This document shows, one piece after another, positions 45,041 through 53,672 of a DNA stretch of 64,000 nt (position 1 is its first letter; each line of letters begins with the position of its first letter). Position numbers and translations under genes: made by a program. Location of the stretch: NCBI GenBank assembly GCA_001897435.1, contig MKSV01000002.1, positions 1 through 64,000 of the forward strand, written 5' to 3'. The notes beneath the pieces were generated by a model. The model worked only from the letters and a program-made list of their open reading frames with translations. It did no database searches and was not told the origin of the DNA. Origin of the DNA: Acidobacteriales bacterium 59-55. GTDB lineage: Bacteria > Acidobacteriota > Terriglobia > Terriglobales > Acidobacteriaceae.

Positions 45041-45571
45041 ATGGCACAAGTAACGTATGCAATTGACCCTGCCCACTCCGCCGTTCATTTCAGCGTCCGG
45101 CACATGATGCTCTCGAACGTGCGCGGCGAGTTCACCAAGCTCTCCGGCACCGTAAGGTACGACCCGGAAAATCCCGCGAGTTCCTATATCGACGCCACCA
45201 TCGATGCCGCCTCCATCAATACCCGCAATGACGACCGCGACACCCACCTCAAAAGCGCCGACTTCCTCGAAGTCGAGAAGTTCCCGACACTGACGTTCCA
45301 CAGCAAGCAGATTCAGCCGCACGCCGGTGGAGCGAAGGCAATCGGCGAACTCACCATTCACGGCGTTACCCGCGAGATCACACTCGATATAGAAGGCCCC
45401 ACTCAGGAGATCAAGGACCCCTGGGGCAAGCAGCGTGTCGGAGCCTCCGCCACCGCCAAACTCAGCCGCAAGGACTTCGGCCTCGTCTGGAACGCCGCTC
45501 TCGAGACCGGCGGCGTCATGGTCGGCGACGAGGTCAAGATCACCATCGACATCGAAGCCGTCCGCGACTAA
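45041..45571 (+). CDS. YceI-family lipid-binding protein
   Basis: The 176-residue beta-barrel (lipocalin-like) protein reads Y-A-I-D-P-A-H-S-A-V-H-F-S-V-R-H-M-M, with R-G-E-F-T-K-L-S-G-T and H-G-V-T-R-E-I-T-L-D, and ends in V-K-I-T-I-D-I-E-A. YceI proteins bind isoprenoid-type lipids. Most are periplasmic, but no signal peptide is present, so this one is cytoplasmic or uses another route. An AGGAGA site precedes the ATG. The gene is divergent from tgt. Confidence 0.9.
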   Translation: MAQVTYAIDPAHSAVHFSVRHMMLSNVRGEFTKLSGTVRYDPENPASSYIDATIDAASINTRNDDRDTHLKSADFLEVEKFPTLTFHSKQIQPHAGGAKAIGELTIHGVTREITLDIEGPTQEIKDPWGKQRVGASATAKLSRKDFGLVWNAALETGGVMVGDEVKITIDIEAVRD

Positions 45572-45578
45572 ACAGGCT

Positions 45579-45695
45579 GCGGAAAAACTCCGGTTTTGTT
45601 AAGGACACGGCTTCAGCCGTGTCGAAAGTGATTTGTTTGCCATGGGGCCTTAGCCCCGGAAGTACCGCTCTTCATTGCATCCGGAGTTTTTCCGC
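45579..45695. repeat. Repeat family B, intact palindromic element
   Basis: A 117-bp element with perfect 15-bp terminal inverted repeats (GCGGAAAAACTCCGG and its complement at 45681-45695) and internal palindromes ACACGGCTTCAGCCGTGT and a GGGGCCTTAGCCCC-like stem. The related copy is inside the nested element at 40294-40515. It begins 8 bp after the yceI-family stop. Confidence 0.75.
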
Positions 45696-45704
45696 AACTG
45701 TAAG

Positions 45705-45799
45705 CCATTCTCCTGTCGGTGTAGAGGGAAGCTTTGACGTTTTCTCTCAAGGAAAACGGCACTTCTCAAAATTTTCCACTTCACAGTAACAGGAGAATG
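45705..45799. repeat. 95-bp element with 12-bp terminal inverted repeats
   Basis: Perfect ends CCATTCTCCTGT (45705-45716) and ACAGGAGAATGG (45788-45799) bracket an inner 7-bp stem CGTTTTC/GAAAACG. It begins 9 bp after the family B element. No target duplication was seen. It may be a small non-autonomous element or a structured RNA. Confidence 0.5.
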
Positions 45800-45842
45800 G
45801 TTCTAACTTCGCAACCAATCTATAACCCAGGCGCAGGGAATT

Positions 45843-45887
45843 GAAACGGCGGGCTGCCACTCTTTCGGCATGATAGCCCGCCGTTTC
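45843..45887. other. Long hairpin upstream of the LssY_C protein
   Basis: A perfect 13-bp inverted repeat (GAAACGGCGGGCT and its complement) with a 19-nt loop. It has no T-run, so terminator function is uncertain. The remaining stretch to 46110 shows no gene; promoter elements for the downstream gene are expected there. Confidence 0.5.
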
Positions 45888-46110
45888 CATGAGCAATGGC
45901 AGCTTCTCCCATCGATCTGAACTTCTTTTGACTTTCCGTGCAAGACCCCGGTGATATGCTCAATCCGAGAGAAACCCTTGTTTATGCTGGACGTTAACTG
46001 ACCCGGATACAATGGGTTGCAATCGACCGCCACGGGGGAAGATGTCCCTGGTCTCCGGCTCTGTTTGCAGAGAAATGGGAAAGTATCTCCCATAAAGAGA
46101 AGTCCACTTG

Positions 46111-49100
46111 ATGAAGCGAGATCCAGCGCGAACCCGACGAAACTCTCTCCCCAAAGGAACGCTCTTCCCTGCGATTTTGCTGAGCCTTTTCGTTATCGCG
46201 CCCCCGGCCAGGGCTGCGGACTCTGCTCCTCCCATCCCCATCACAATCGTCCGCAAGCCCGGCCACGCAGACGGCGTCGCGCAGATGACGGTCAAAGACA
46301 AGAAAGGCAAAGAAAAGACCAGCAAGATCACCAGGCACGCCATGCAGGCGTGGCCTGTCCGCGATGGCGAGGGCGCTCTTATCCTTGTCCGACGCAACCA
46401 GCAGTACATTCTGCGCTACTACGACCTCGACTCCAGCCGCCGCCGCAATCTCGGCACCGTGCCCTTCGGCCATGGCTCGCTGGTCGAGACGAAAGCTGAC
46501 GGCGAGAGCTGGGCCTTTGCCCTGACCGGCAAGGACCCCGCCACCGGACAGCCGCTTACGCTGGTCGGCAATACCGATGCCATCCCCGGCCTGATCCCCG
46601 GAGCGTCCTCCCCCGTCTTTACCTCCGATGCGTCGATCGCCTGGACAACGCCGGGCGGCAGGCAGACGGCAAAGCTCTCCGCGCTGCTCGGCACCGGCCT
46701 CGAAGATATCTATGTGCCGCCGCAGATCTCTGCCGCCTCGCCCCGGTATCTGCAGGTCTTCGGAAATGGCACCGCCATGACGCTCGCGCACGACGGCACT
46801 GTCCACAAAGGCATCTGGCATACCGACGGCACGACGCTGCACGTCACCGTCGGTACGACAAAGCTGTCGATTCCTCAATCTTCTCTGGAAAAGGTCTCCG
46901 GCATTCCCGCCGGGACCAGGTTCTCCGTCCGCATGCTCCAGCCGCTCTCCTCGCGAACAACGAAGGAGGGCATGACCGTCAAGGCAGTCTCTATCGAGCC
47001 CGTCATCGTCAACGGCAATATCTATATCCCCGAGGGCTCCAGCATTGAAGGCACCGTCACCGACGCGCACGGCGTCGGCTGGGGATTCAAGCACGAGACC
47101 GCCGCCCTCACCATCCTGTGGAACCACGCCACCACGCCCGACGGCCACGAACTGGCCATGGACGCGCGCATCTTCGATGTGGAGAACTCGCAGGAGAAGG
47201 TGGATAACGCTGGAGAGATCAAGGGCATCCGCTCGACCGGCACTCCCGGGCACTCGCTGGAGAACGGCGTCCTCTCCTTCGCGGGCATCGACCCCATCGC
47301 CTATATCTTCGCCTCCGCCGGCGGGACTGCGGTGATGGGCTTCGCCGAGCCCGAGATTCTTTACAACGCGGGAACCGAGCTGATCCTCGAATACGTCAAG
47401 CCTCTGATCACCTCGCAGACCTACGCCTTCTCCGTCCGGCCTTCCGCCGCCACGGAGGCGGACCGCGAGCACCTTCAGGCGCTGGTCAAGACCATCCCCT
47501 TCCGTACTCGCACCAAGACCGGCAACAAGGTCTCCGACCTCACCAACCTAATCTTTATCGGCTCTCCCGATGCCCTGCGCCGCGCCTTCACCGCCGCCAA
47601 CTGGCACTCGTCCGACAGTCTTACCGCCGGTTCGACCTTCCGCACCCTCAAGACCATCAGCGGCAACCAGACCTACACCCAGGCGCCCATGTCGATCCTT
47701 CTGCTCGACGAGCGCGATCCGCTGTTCACCCTCAGCAAGACCACCAACACCTTCGCCTCGCGTCACCATCTCCGCGTCTTTCCCACCACGGCGCAGTGGG
47801 ACGGCCAGCCTGTGCTCACCGCCTCCTCCACCCAGGACATCGGCATCGCCTTCTCGCGCAGGCAGAGGACCTTCATCCACGTCATCGATCAGCACATCGA
47901 CAACGAGCGCTCCAAGATCGTCAACGACCTCAAGTTCACCGGCTGCGTCACCAGCCTGGACATGGTCCCCCGTCCGTGGGTGCCGACCGACGCTTACAAC
48001 TCTACCGGCGACCGCCTGCTGACCGACGGCCAGGTCGCCGTGCTCCACATCAACTCCTGCGACAACCCGAAGACCACTCCCGACACCGTTCCGCCGCCGC
48101 CCAACCGCTTCCAGCGCAGCACCCGCGATACCGCGCTCATCATCCGCAACGGCCTCTGGCGCGGCAACCTGATCTACCAGGGCATCTCCGGCACCTTCAA
48201 GGTGCGCAATTACATGCGCAGCAGCAGCGAACTGCCCGAAGACTACGGGGACTGGCGCAAGACCGATGCCTCCGGAACCGAGTACAGGGAGGCCGGCGCC
48301 GGGCCGCGCCTGCTGCATCGCAGCTTTACGCCGCACGACACCGAAGCCGAGACACCCATCCCTTACCATCCTCCCGTCGATCACAAATGGGACCCGCCGC
48401 GCTACGAGTTCGCCATCGAAGGCGGCTATCTGCACATGCGCGAGACCTATCTCAGCACCATCGGCATCGTTCTCGTCTCAAGCCAGCCCGAAGATCCTCT
48501 CTTTGAGCTCGATCTCTACGACACGGTCGGCGACGGCTGGACCGTGGGCGGCACCGTCACCGTCAATAGCTGGCGTCATTTCTCCAACGAGTTCTCCTAC
48601 TTCCGCCAGCAGGGTAAATACTCCCTCCTACCTGAGCTGTATATCGACGGCTCCGACCTGCCGACAGTGGACGAAAATGTGAACTTCGTTTCGGAGCGCG
48701 TTGGATTCGTCACCAGGCAGTTCGAGTACAACCTGCTGGCCCATCTTCGACCTCCAACCTCGCGCTGGAGACCCTACCTCGCCGTTGGGCCAACCTTCCA
48801 ATTGATCGCCCTGTCGGACTCGCCGCTCAAAAAGCCCGCCGGCCCCTTCAAGCTGGGCATGGGGAACATTGGCCTGTTCAAAGCCGCCTTCGACTTCGGC
48901 AGAACACCGCCGCTCGAAGGCGGAGGCACCTTCCAGTTCGGCTTTCAATACGGCGCGGGCATCAAGTACCGCATCACGCCGCGCATGATGCTGCGCGCCG
49001 ACTATCGCGAGACCTGGAGCAGGAACCCGGACATGATCCGCAACAGCTACGAGGATTTCGATATCAACCTGGACGACACCGATTACACCTCGGACATCTA

Positions 49101-49167
49101 CGTCCTCAAGCCGGCGCAACGGTTCTTCCAGGACCGCTTCACCCTCGGCGTCGCCTTCACCTTTTAG
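46111..49167 (+). CDS. Large secreted protein with LssY_C-like domain and putative outer-membrane barrel
   Basis: The 1018-residue product has a signal peptide (F-P-A-I-L-L-S-L-F-V-I to A-R-A-A-D). Residues to about 440 form a beta-rich region of unknown family. Residues about 450-670 look like an LssY_C domain: N-L-I-F-I-G-S-P-D-A-L-R-R-A-F, A-P-M-S-I-L, R-H-H-L-R-V-F, Q-D-I-G-I-A-F and H-V-I-D-Q-H-I-D-N-E-R. The last 250 residues resemble an outer-membrane beta-barrel (Y-E-F-A-I-E-G-G-Y-L, alternating aromatic strands and a final L-G-V-A-F-T-F). LssY_C domains are usually attached to inner-membrane DedA/PAP2 proteins, so this fusion is unusual. AGAGAAG precedes the ATG; a TTG at 46108 is in frame. 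Confidence 0.8.
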   Translation: MKRDPARTRRNSLPKGTLFPAILLSLFVIAPPARAADSAPPIPITIVRKPGHADGVAQMTVKDKKGKEKTSKITRHAMQAWPVRDGEGALILVRRNQQYILRYYDLDSSRRRNLGTVPFGHGSLVETKADGESWAFALTGKDPATGQPLTLVGNTDAIPGLIPGASSPVFTSDASIAWTTPGGRQTAKLSALLGTGLEDIYVPPQISAASPRYLQVFGNGTAMTLAHDGTVHKGIWHTDGTTLHVTVGTTKLSIPQSSLEKVSGIPAGTRFSVRMLQPLSSRTTKEGMTVKAVSIEPVIVNGNIYIPEGSSIEGTVTDAHGVGWGFKHETAALTILWNHATTPDGHELAMDARIFDVENSQEKVDNAGEIKGIRSTGTPGHSLENGVLSFAGIDPIAYIFASAGGTAVMGFAEPEILYNAGTELILEYVKPLITSQTYAFSVRPSAATEADREHLQALVKTIPFRTRTKTGNKVSDLTNLIFIGSPDALRRAFTAANWHSSDSLTAGSTFRTLKTISGNQTYTQAPMSILLLDERDPLFTLSKTTNTFASRHHLRVFPTTAQWDGQPVLTASSTQDIGIAFSRRQRTFIHVIDQHIDNERSKIVNDLKFTGCVTSLDMVPRPWVPTDAYNSTGDRLLTDGQVAVLHINSCDNPKTTPDTVPPPPNRFQRSTRDTALIIRNGLWRGNLIYQGISGTFKVRNYMRSSSELPEDYGDWRKTDASGTEYREAGAGPRLLHRSFTPHDTEAETPIPYHPPVDHKWDPPRYEFAIEGGYLHMRETYLSTIGIVLVSSQPEDPLFELDLYDTVGDGWTVGGTVTVNSWRHFSNEFSYFRQQGKYSLLPELYIDGSDLPTVDENVNFVSERVGFVTRQFEYNLLAHLRPPTSRWRPYLAVGPTFQLIALSDSPLKKPAGPFKLGMGNIGLFKAAFDFGRTPPLEGGGTFQFGFQYGAGIKYRITPRMMLRADYRETWSRNPDMIRNSYEDFDINLDDTDYTSDIYVLKPAQRFFQDRFTLGVAFTF

Positions 49168-49184
49168 CAAGAGCGCAAAAAAAG

Positions 49185-49208
49185 AGAGGTGCCAATGGCA
49201 CCTCTTTT
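49185..49208 (+). terminator. Rho-independent terminator
   Basis: A 9-bp stem (AGAGGTGCC with its complement) and tight AAT loop, preceded by an A-run and followed by TTTT, 17 bp after the stop of the LssY_C protein gene. Its position and structure fit an intrinsic terminator on the plus strand; the A-run lets it also serve the convergent regulator gene. Confidence 0.8.
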
Positions 49209-49312
49209 GGAGAGCGTTACTGATCTTGAGAAGAGAATAGCGATCGCGAGATCGGTTGTCATGGCCAATAGGATCGGTTCTTCTCTCCATCTTTCGGTTG
49301 AGATGCAAGGAG

Positions 49313-50107
49313 TTAGCTGCTCCGCGCTTCACGCCGCGGAACCATCACCGGCGCAACGCCGCGGGTCCGCCCGGTCGCGACAGCCGCAGGTTTCAGACCG
49401 TTGCTCTGGTGAGCGGCCGTGGCGTGTTGCAGAGTCACGATGACAGCCTTGGCGGGAACATCCCCGCTGCATATATAGCTGTGGGTCGTCTCCGCGTCGA
49501 AATAGATGGCGTCGCCAGCCTCGATCCGGTACGTCGAATCGCCATGCCGCACCTCCAGGGCCCCTGACAGCAGATAGAGGAATTCACACCCTGTATGTTG
49601 ATGGGGTCGAGGCGTCCTGCCCGTCTTAATCGGCAGAAACTCCGCGAAGTACGGGTCAAGCTGCCGGTCCGGAACCAGGTATCCGAGACTCTCGAAGAAG
49701 TAGGTCGGATCGTCGGTGCCGGTCTGCGGCATCCGCACTCGCTCCTTCAGCCGATGCACCCGGAAGAGCGTCTGCGGCTGAGTCTCGAAGAAATAGCTCA
49801 GATCCTTCGAGAACACCATGGCAATCCGCGCCAGGTTCCGCAGCGTCGGCACCACGCGGCCCGTCTCCAGTTGCGACAGGAAGCTGGCCGAGAGCCCGGT
49901 ATGCCGCCCCATCTCCACCAGTCCCATCGACTTCTTCAGCCGCAGATGCTTGATCCGCTCGCCGATCCGCTTCTCCGCAATGAAGGCCTCCGCCACGCCG
50001 CCGTCGACCTGAAGCTGGCGCATCTGTGAAGTTTCACCCGCATCACCCGCATCGGGCGTGGTTACAGGCAGCACCCCTGGGTTCACTGTCATCGCTGAAG
50101 CAGCCAT
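49313..50107 (-). CDS. XRE-family regulator with C-terminal cupin domain
   Basis: The 264-residue protein has a 50-residue tail of low complexity, then a helix-turn-helix (I-G-E-R-I-K-H-L-R-L-K-K-S-M-G-L, L-S-A-S-F-L-S-Q-L-E-T-G) and a cupin (H-Q-H-T-G-C-E-F-L-Y-L-L-S-G, I-E-A-G-D-A-I-Y-F). This is the PuuR/HTH-cupin type, in which the cupin senses a small metabolite. Its target is unknown; it is divergent from the FN3 lipoprotein gene and convergent with the LssY_C gene. An ATG at 50131 is an alternative start. Confidence 0.88.
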   Translation of the reverse strand: MAASAMTVNPGVLPVTTPDAGDAGETSQMRQLQVDGGVAEAFIAEKRIGERIKHLRLKKSMGLVEMGRHTGLSASFLSQLETGRVVPTLRNLARIAMVFSKDLSYFFETQPQTLFRVHRLKERVRMPQTGTDDPTYFFESLGYLVPDRQLDPYFAEFLPIKTGRTPRPHQHTGCEFLYLLSGALEVRHGDSTYRIEAGDAIYFDAETTHSYICSGDVPAKAVIVTLQHATAAHQSNGLKPAAVATGRTRGVAPVMVPRREARSS

Positions 50108-50277
50108 ACTTTCCACCCCTGATGAAATCAATCCCTGAGAGAGATAAATCGTTCGTCACGTAACCAGATGTTGAAATCTCATCAAAAGATGTCTTGCAGC
50201 CGAGGGACTCTTCGTCCGAGGCCACCGAACCCCGTCAAGCCCGGGCAGACGCTTTTAAAAATGCTAGCCTGTGACCA

Positions 50278-51429
50278 ATGGAGTTTCCCGGCAAACCATC
50301 TCAAGCTGGCGTCCCGTCTCGCACTGGCGTTGCCCGTTCGTTGGCCACCCTGCCCGCTGTATCTCTGGTCGCCGCATTTCTGGTAACGGGCGTCTCCGGC
50401 TGCGCCAGCCCCGGCCCTGCCCGCCCGCCATCGCTCCACCTGCCCCGGCCCGCAACCGGCCTCACCGCCACGCGCACCGGCGACGATGTAGTCCTCCATT
50501 GGACGACGCCGGACAAGACTACCGACAACCTCAACGTTCAACCCGCGCTGACGGCTGAAGTCTGCCGCGAGCTTCCCCCGGCGACCGTCTGCACTCCCGT
50601 CAAGCGTCTCGCCGTTCACCCCGGTCCAACCGAAGCATCCGAGTCCCTGCCCTCTCAACTGACCGCCGATCCAGCAATCCTGCTCGCCTACCGCGTTCAA
50701 CTCTTCAATGCCAAGGGCCGTTCGGCGGGACTTTCCTCTCCGGCCTTCGCCGCCGCCGGTGCGGCTCCGCCGCCGGTCGCGGGGCTCAAGGCGACCCCCG
50801 TCCGCGAAGGCGCGATGCTCGAATGGCAGCCCCAGCCCGCCGCGGCAGCCGTCGAACTCGACCGCATCCTCGTCCAGACTAAAGCTCCGCAAAAGCCTTC
50901 AGCCAAACAGCCGCTCCAACTCACCCCATCGACCCCCACGGAGGTCCATCTGCGAGCGGGCGGGCAATCCGCCGATCCCGGCGGCACCATCGACCCCACC
51001 GCCGAGCGCGGCGAAACCTATCGCTACACCGCGCAGCGGGTGCGCTCCACGACCCTCGACGGCCACGCTCTGGAGATTCGCAGCACGCCTTCTGCGGCCA
51101 TTACCACCGTCATGCGCGACGTTTTTCCGCCCCGGACTCCTACCGGCCTGGCCGCTGTCCCGTCTGCCGACGGGATCGACCTCTCTTGGGAGCCCAATAC
51201 CGAGCCCGACCTCGCCGGCTACATCGTCTATCGTCGCCAGGTCTCCGCCACCGGAGAAGCGATCGGAACCCCAACCCGCCTGACATCTACTCCCACACCG
51301 GCGCCTGCCTTCAGCGATCGCACGGCCCAGCCCGGCCAGACCTACTCCTACCGCGTCGCGGCTATCGACACAGCCGGAAACGAGAGTCCCGCCGGAAACG
51401 AAGTTCAGGAATCCCGCAGGAATCAATAA
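50278..51429 (+). CDS. Lipoprotein with fibronectin type III domains
   Basis: The 383-residue product has a long leader and lipobox V-T-G-V-S-G-C, then three FN3-like modules: [28 protein letters not shown], and the clearest, [20 protein letters not shown] with A-G-Y-I-V-Y-R-R and Y-S-Y-R-V-A-A-I-D. Such proteins are anchored at the outer envelope and mediate binding. No ribosome site is obvious. It is followed 32 bp later by the hydrolase gene. Confidence 0.82.
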   Translation: MEFPGKPSQAGVPSRTGVARSLATLPAVSLVAAFLVTGVSGCASPGPARPPSLHLPRPATGLTATRTGDDVVLHWTTPDKTTDNLNVQPALTAEVCRELPPATVCTPVKRLAVHPGPTEASESLPSQLTADPAILLAYRVQLFNAKGRSAGLSSPAFAAAGAAPPPVAGLKATPVREGAMLEWQPQPAAAAVELDRILVQTKAPQKPSAKQPLQLTPSTPTEVHLRAGGQSADPGGTIDPTAERGETYRYTAQRVRSTTLDGHALEIRSTPSAAITTVMRDVFPPRTPTGLAAVPSADGIDLSWEPNTEPDLAGYIVYRRQVSATGEAIGTPTRLTSTPTPAPAFSDRTAQPGQTYSYRVAAIDTAGNESPAGNEVQESRRNQ

Positions 51430-51461
51430 AGAAGATTTCAAGAGAAAAGGAGTCAAGAGAC

Positions 51462-52277
51462 ATGCGCTACTGTAAATTTCTCGCCCCCGGCGACATCCCC
51501 ATCTATGCCTTCGTCGAGCAGCGCGGTGACACGCTCTGGGCTGTCCGCCCCATGCAGGCTCCGGAAGAAGACCGCGCCGCCCAGCCTATGTCATCAGTAT
51601 TCGAGCCCGCGCCGCTCAGAGATCTTCAACTCCTGGCCCCGGTTGCGCCGTCGAAGATCGTTTGTATCGGCCGCAACTACCGCGACCACGCCACCGAGAT
51701 GGGCAACGAAGTCCCCAAAGAGCCGCTGCTCTTCCTCAAGCCGCCATCGGCGCTGCTCGGCCCCGGAGGCGTCATCCGAATGCCCAGCCTCTCCAAACGC
51801 ATTGATTATGAAGGGGAACTCGGCGTCGTTATCGCCCGCCGCTGCCGCAACCTCGGCCCCGAGGACGACGTTCGCCCCTATATTCGCGGCTACACCATCG
51901 TTAATGACGTCACCGCCCGCGACCTCCAGAAGAGCGACGGCCAGTGGACGCGCGGCAAGGGCTTCGACACCTTCTGCCCGGTTGGCCCCATCGTTTCGGA
52001 CGAGATCGACCCCTGCGGATTCGGGGAAACGGCGGCTACCCCGGTTACCCTGACCACCCGGCTCAACGGAGCGGTGAAACAGCAGGGCTCGACCGGCGAC
52101 CTCATCTTCCCCATCGCGCATCTGCTGCGCTACATCACCGCGGTCATGACGCTCGAGCCCGGCGACCTCATCCCCACGGGAACGCCCGCCGGGGTGGGCC
52201 CCGTCAACCCTGGAGATCGCATCCAAGTAGAGGTAGACAGTCTCGGGGTCCTCGAAAACACCTTCCAGCGCGAATAG
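51462..52277 (+). CDS. Fumarylacetoacetate hydrolase-family protein
   Basis: The 271-residue product belongs to the FAH superfamily: [22 protein letters not shown] with the metal-binding glutamates, [13 protein letters not shown] with the metal Asp, [12 protein letters not shown], and [13 protein letters not shown]. Members hydrolyse or decarboxylate acylpyruvates and related keto acids. An AAAAGGAG site precedes the ATG. It is upstream of the transaldolase gene. Confidence 0.92.
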   Translation: MRYCKFLAPGDIPIYAFVEQRGDTLWAVRPMQAPEEDRAAQPMSSVFEPAPLRDLQLLAPVAPSKIVCIGRNYRDHATEMGNEVPKEPLLFLKPPSALLGPGGVIRMPSLSKRIDYEGELGVVIARRCRNLGPEDDVRPYIRGYTIVNDVTARDLQKSDGQWTRGKGFDTFCPVGPIVSDEIDPCGFGETAATPVTLTTRLNGAVKQQGSTGDLIFPIAHLLRYITAVMTLEPGDLIPTGTPAGVGPVNPGDRIQVEVDSLGVLENTFQRE

Positions 52278-52356
52278 CCGCATGGCCGCCCAAATAACCC
52301 GTGTAACCCTTTCAACCTTGATAAAATCTAAAGAGACAGCGAAGGAGCAAAGAAAA

Positions 52357-53349
52357 ATGGCATCGTTACTAGAACAGCTACGTGGCATGACCACAGTCGT
52401 CTCGGACACCGGCGACATCAACTCGATCCAACAGTTCAAGCCGCAGGATTCCACCACGAATCCCTCTCTGATCGCAGCCGCGGCGGAGAAGCCCGAGTAC
52501 CAGCCCATCGTGGACGCCGTCCTTCAGCAGGCAAAGAAGGACGCTGGCGAGAAGGCCAGCGACAAGGAAGTCGCCGCGCTCGCCTTCAAGAATCTGGCCG
52601 TGGCCTTCGGCCTCAAGATCCTCGAGATCATCCCCGGCCGCGTCTCGACCGAGGTGGACGCGCGCCTCTCCTACGACACCGAAAAGTCGGTGGCAACAGC
52701 CCGCGACATCATCGCACAGTACGAGAAGGCCGGCGTCTCGCGAGAGCGCATCCTCATCAAGCTCGCCTCGACGTGGGAGGGAATCCGCGCCGCCGAGATT
52801 CTCGAAAAAGAGGGCATCCACTGCAACATGACCCTGCTCTTCGGCCTGCACCAGGCAGTCGCCAGCGCCGAAGCCAAGGTCACCCTCATCTCGCCCTTCG
52901 TCGGCCGCATCCTCGACTGGTACAAGAAGGACACGGGCAAGGACTATACCGGCGCGGATGACCCCGGCGTTCAATCGGTCACGACTATCTATAACTATTA
53001 CAAGCACTTCGACTACAAGACCGTGGTCATGGGAGCCAGCTTCCGCAACATCGGCGAGATCACCGAACTGGCCGGCTGCGACCTGCTGACCATCGCACCC
53101 AAGCTGCTTGCCGAGCTTGAGAGCACCCAGGGCGATCTGCCCCGTAAGCTCGATCCGGCCAAGGCCAAGAGCCTCAAGATCGAGAAGCTCTCGATCGACA
53201 AGGCCACCTTCGACAAGATGCACGCGGCGGACCGCATGGCCACCGACAAGCTGAAGGAAGGCATCGACGGCTTCTCGAAGTCGCTCGAAGGCCTCGAAGA
53301 GTTGCTCGCCAAGCGGGTCAGCGAGATGAAACAGACCGTCAACGCGTAA
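52357..53349 (+). CDS. tal: Transaldolase (class 1)
   Basis: The 330-residue pentose-phosphate enzyme transfers a dihydroxyacetone unit between sedoheptulose-7-phosphate and glyceraldehyde-3-phosphate. Motifs are [10 protein letters not shown] with the catalytic Asp region, [13 protein letters not shown] with the Schiff-base Lys, and G-A-S-F-R-N. A GAAGGAG site and spacing fix the ATG at 52357; the open frame to 52282 is an upstream extension. It overlaps no neighbour but follows the FAH gene by 79 bp. Confidence 0.93.
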   Translation: MASLLEQLRGMTTVVSDTGDINSIQQFKPQDSTTNPSLIAAAAEKPEYQPIVDAVLQQAKKDAGEKASDKEVAALAFKNLAVAFGLKILEIIPGRVSTEVDARLSYDTEKSVATARDIIAQYEKAGVSRERILIKLASTWEGIRAAEILEKEGIHCNMTLLFGLHQAVASAEAKVTLISPFVGRILDWYKKDTGKDYTGADDPGVQSVTTIYNYYKHFDYKTVVMGASFRNIGEITELAGCDLLTIAPKLLAELESTQGDLPRKLDPAKAKSLKIEKLSIDKATFDKMHAADRMATDKLKEGIDGFSKSLEGLEELLAKRVSEMKQTVNA

Positions 53350-53672
53350 GGACCCTTCCCGCAAGGATTGGCCGGGCAGCTATCCCCTCAAGGAGCCGCT
53401 CGGCCTTCTCCCTCCCCTCTCCCAAATACCGCCGAAGCTACCGCGGAGCAGCGTGCGGTTGCTTCGTCCATTTCCTTGCCTCATCTCGGCGGCCTGTTCC
53501 GCCGTTCTCGGATTGTTTCCAAAGATGGTGACAAGCGGTCATATTTCAATTGACAGAGATAACCGCATAACTCTATCGTCCCCAGAGCATCATTAATTCG
53601 CGGTTCATACGATTTCTTAGAAAAAAAAGTCGCCGCACCGTCATTCTCAGATTTGAACCTTCAGGAGAAGCC
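53350..53672. promoter_or_regulatory. Upstream region of the second TonB-dependent receptor
   Basis: A 323-bp gap with no gene. The half nearest the receptor (53510-53672) is AT-rich relative to the coding DNA and probably contains the receptor promoter. An AGGAG site lies 6-10 nt before the ATG. Confidence 0.45.

Noticed and set aside
45994-47472. A 492-codon open frame antisense to the LssY_C protein
   Set aside because: Shadow of the sense gene, low-complexity and no ribosome site.
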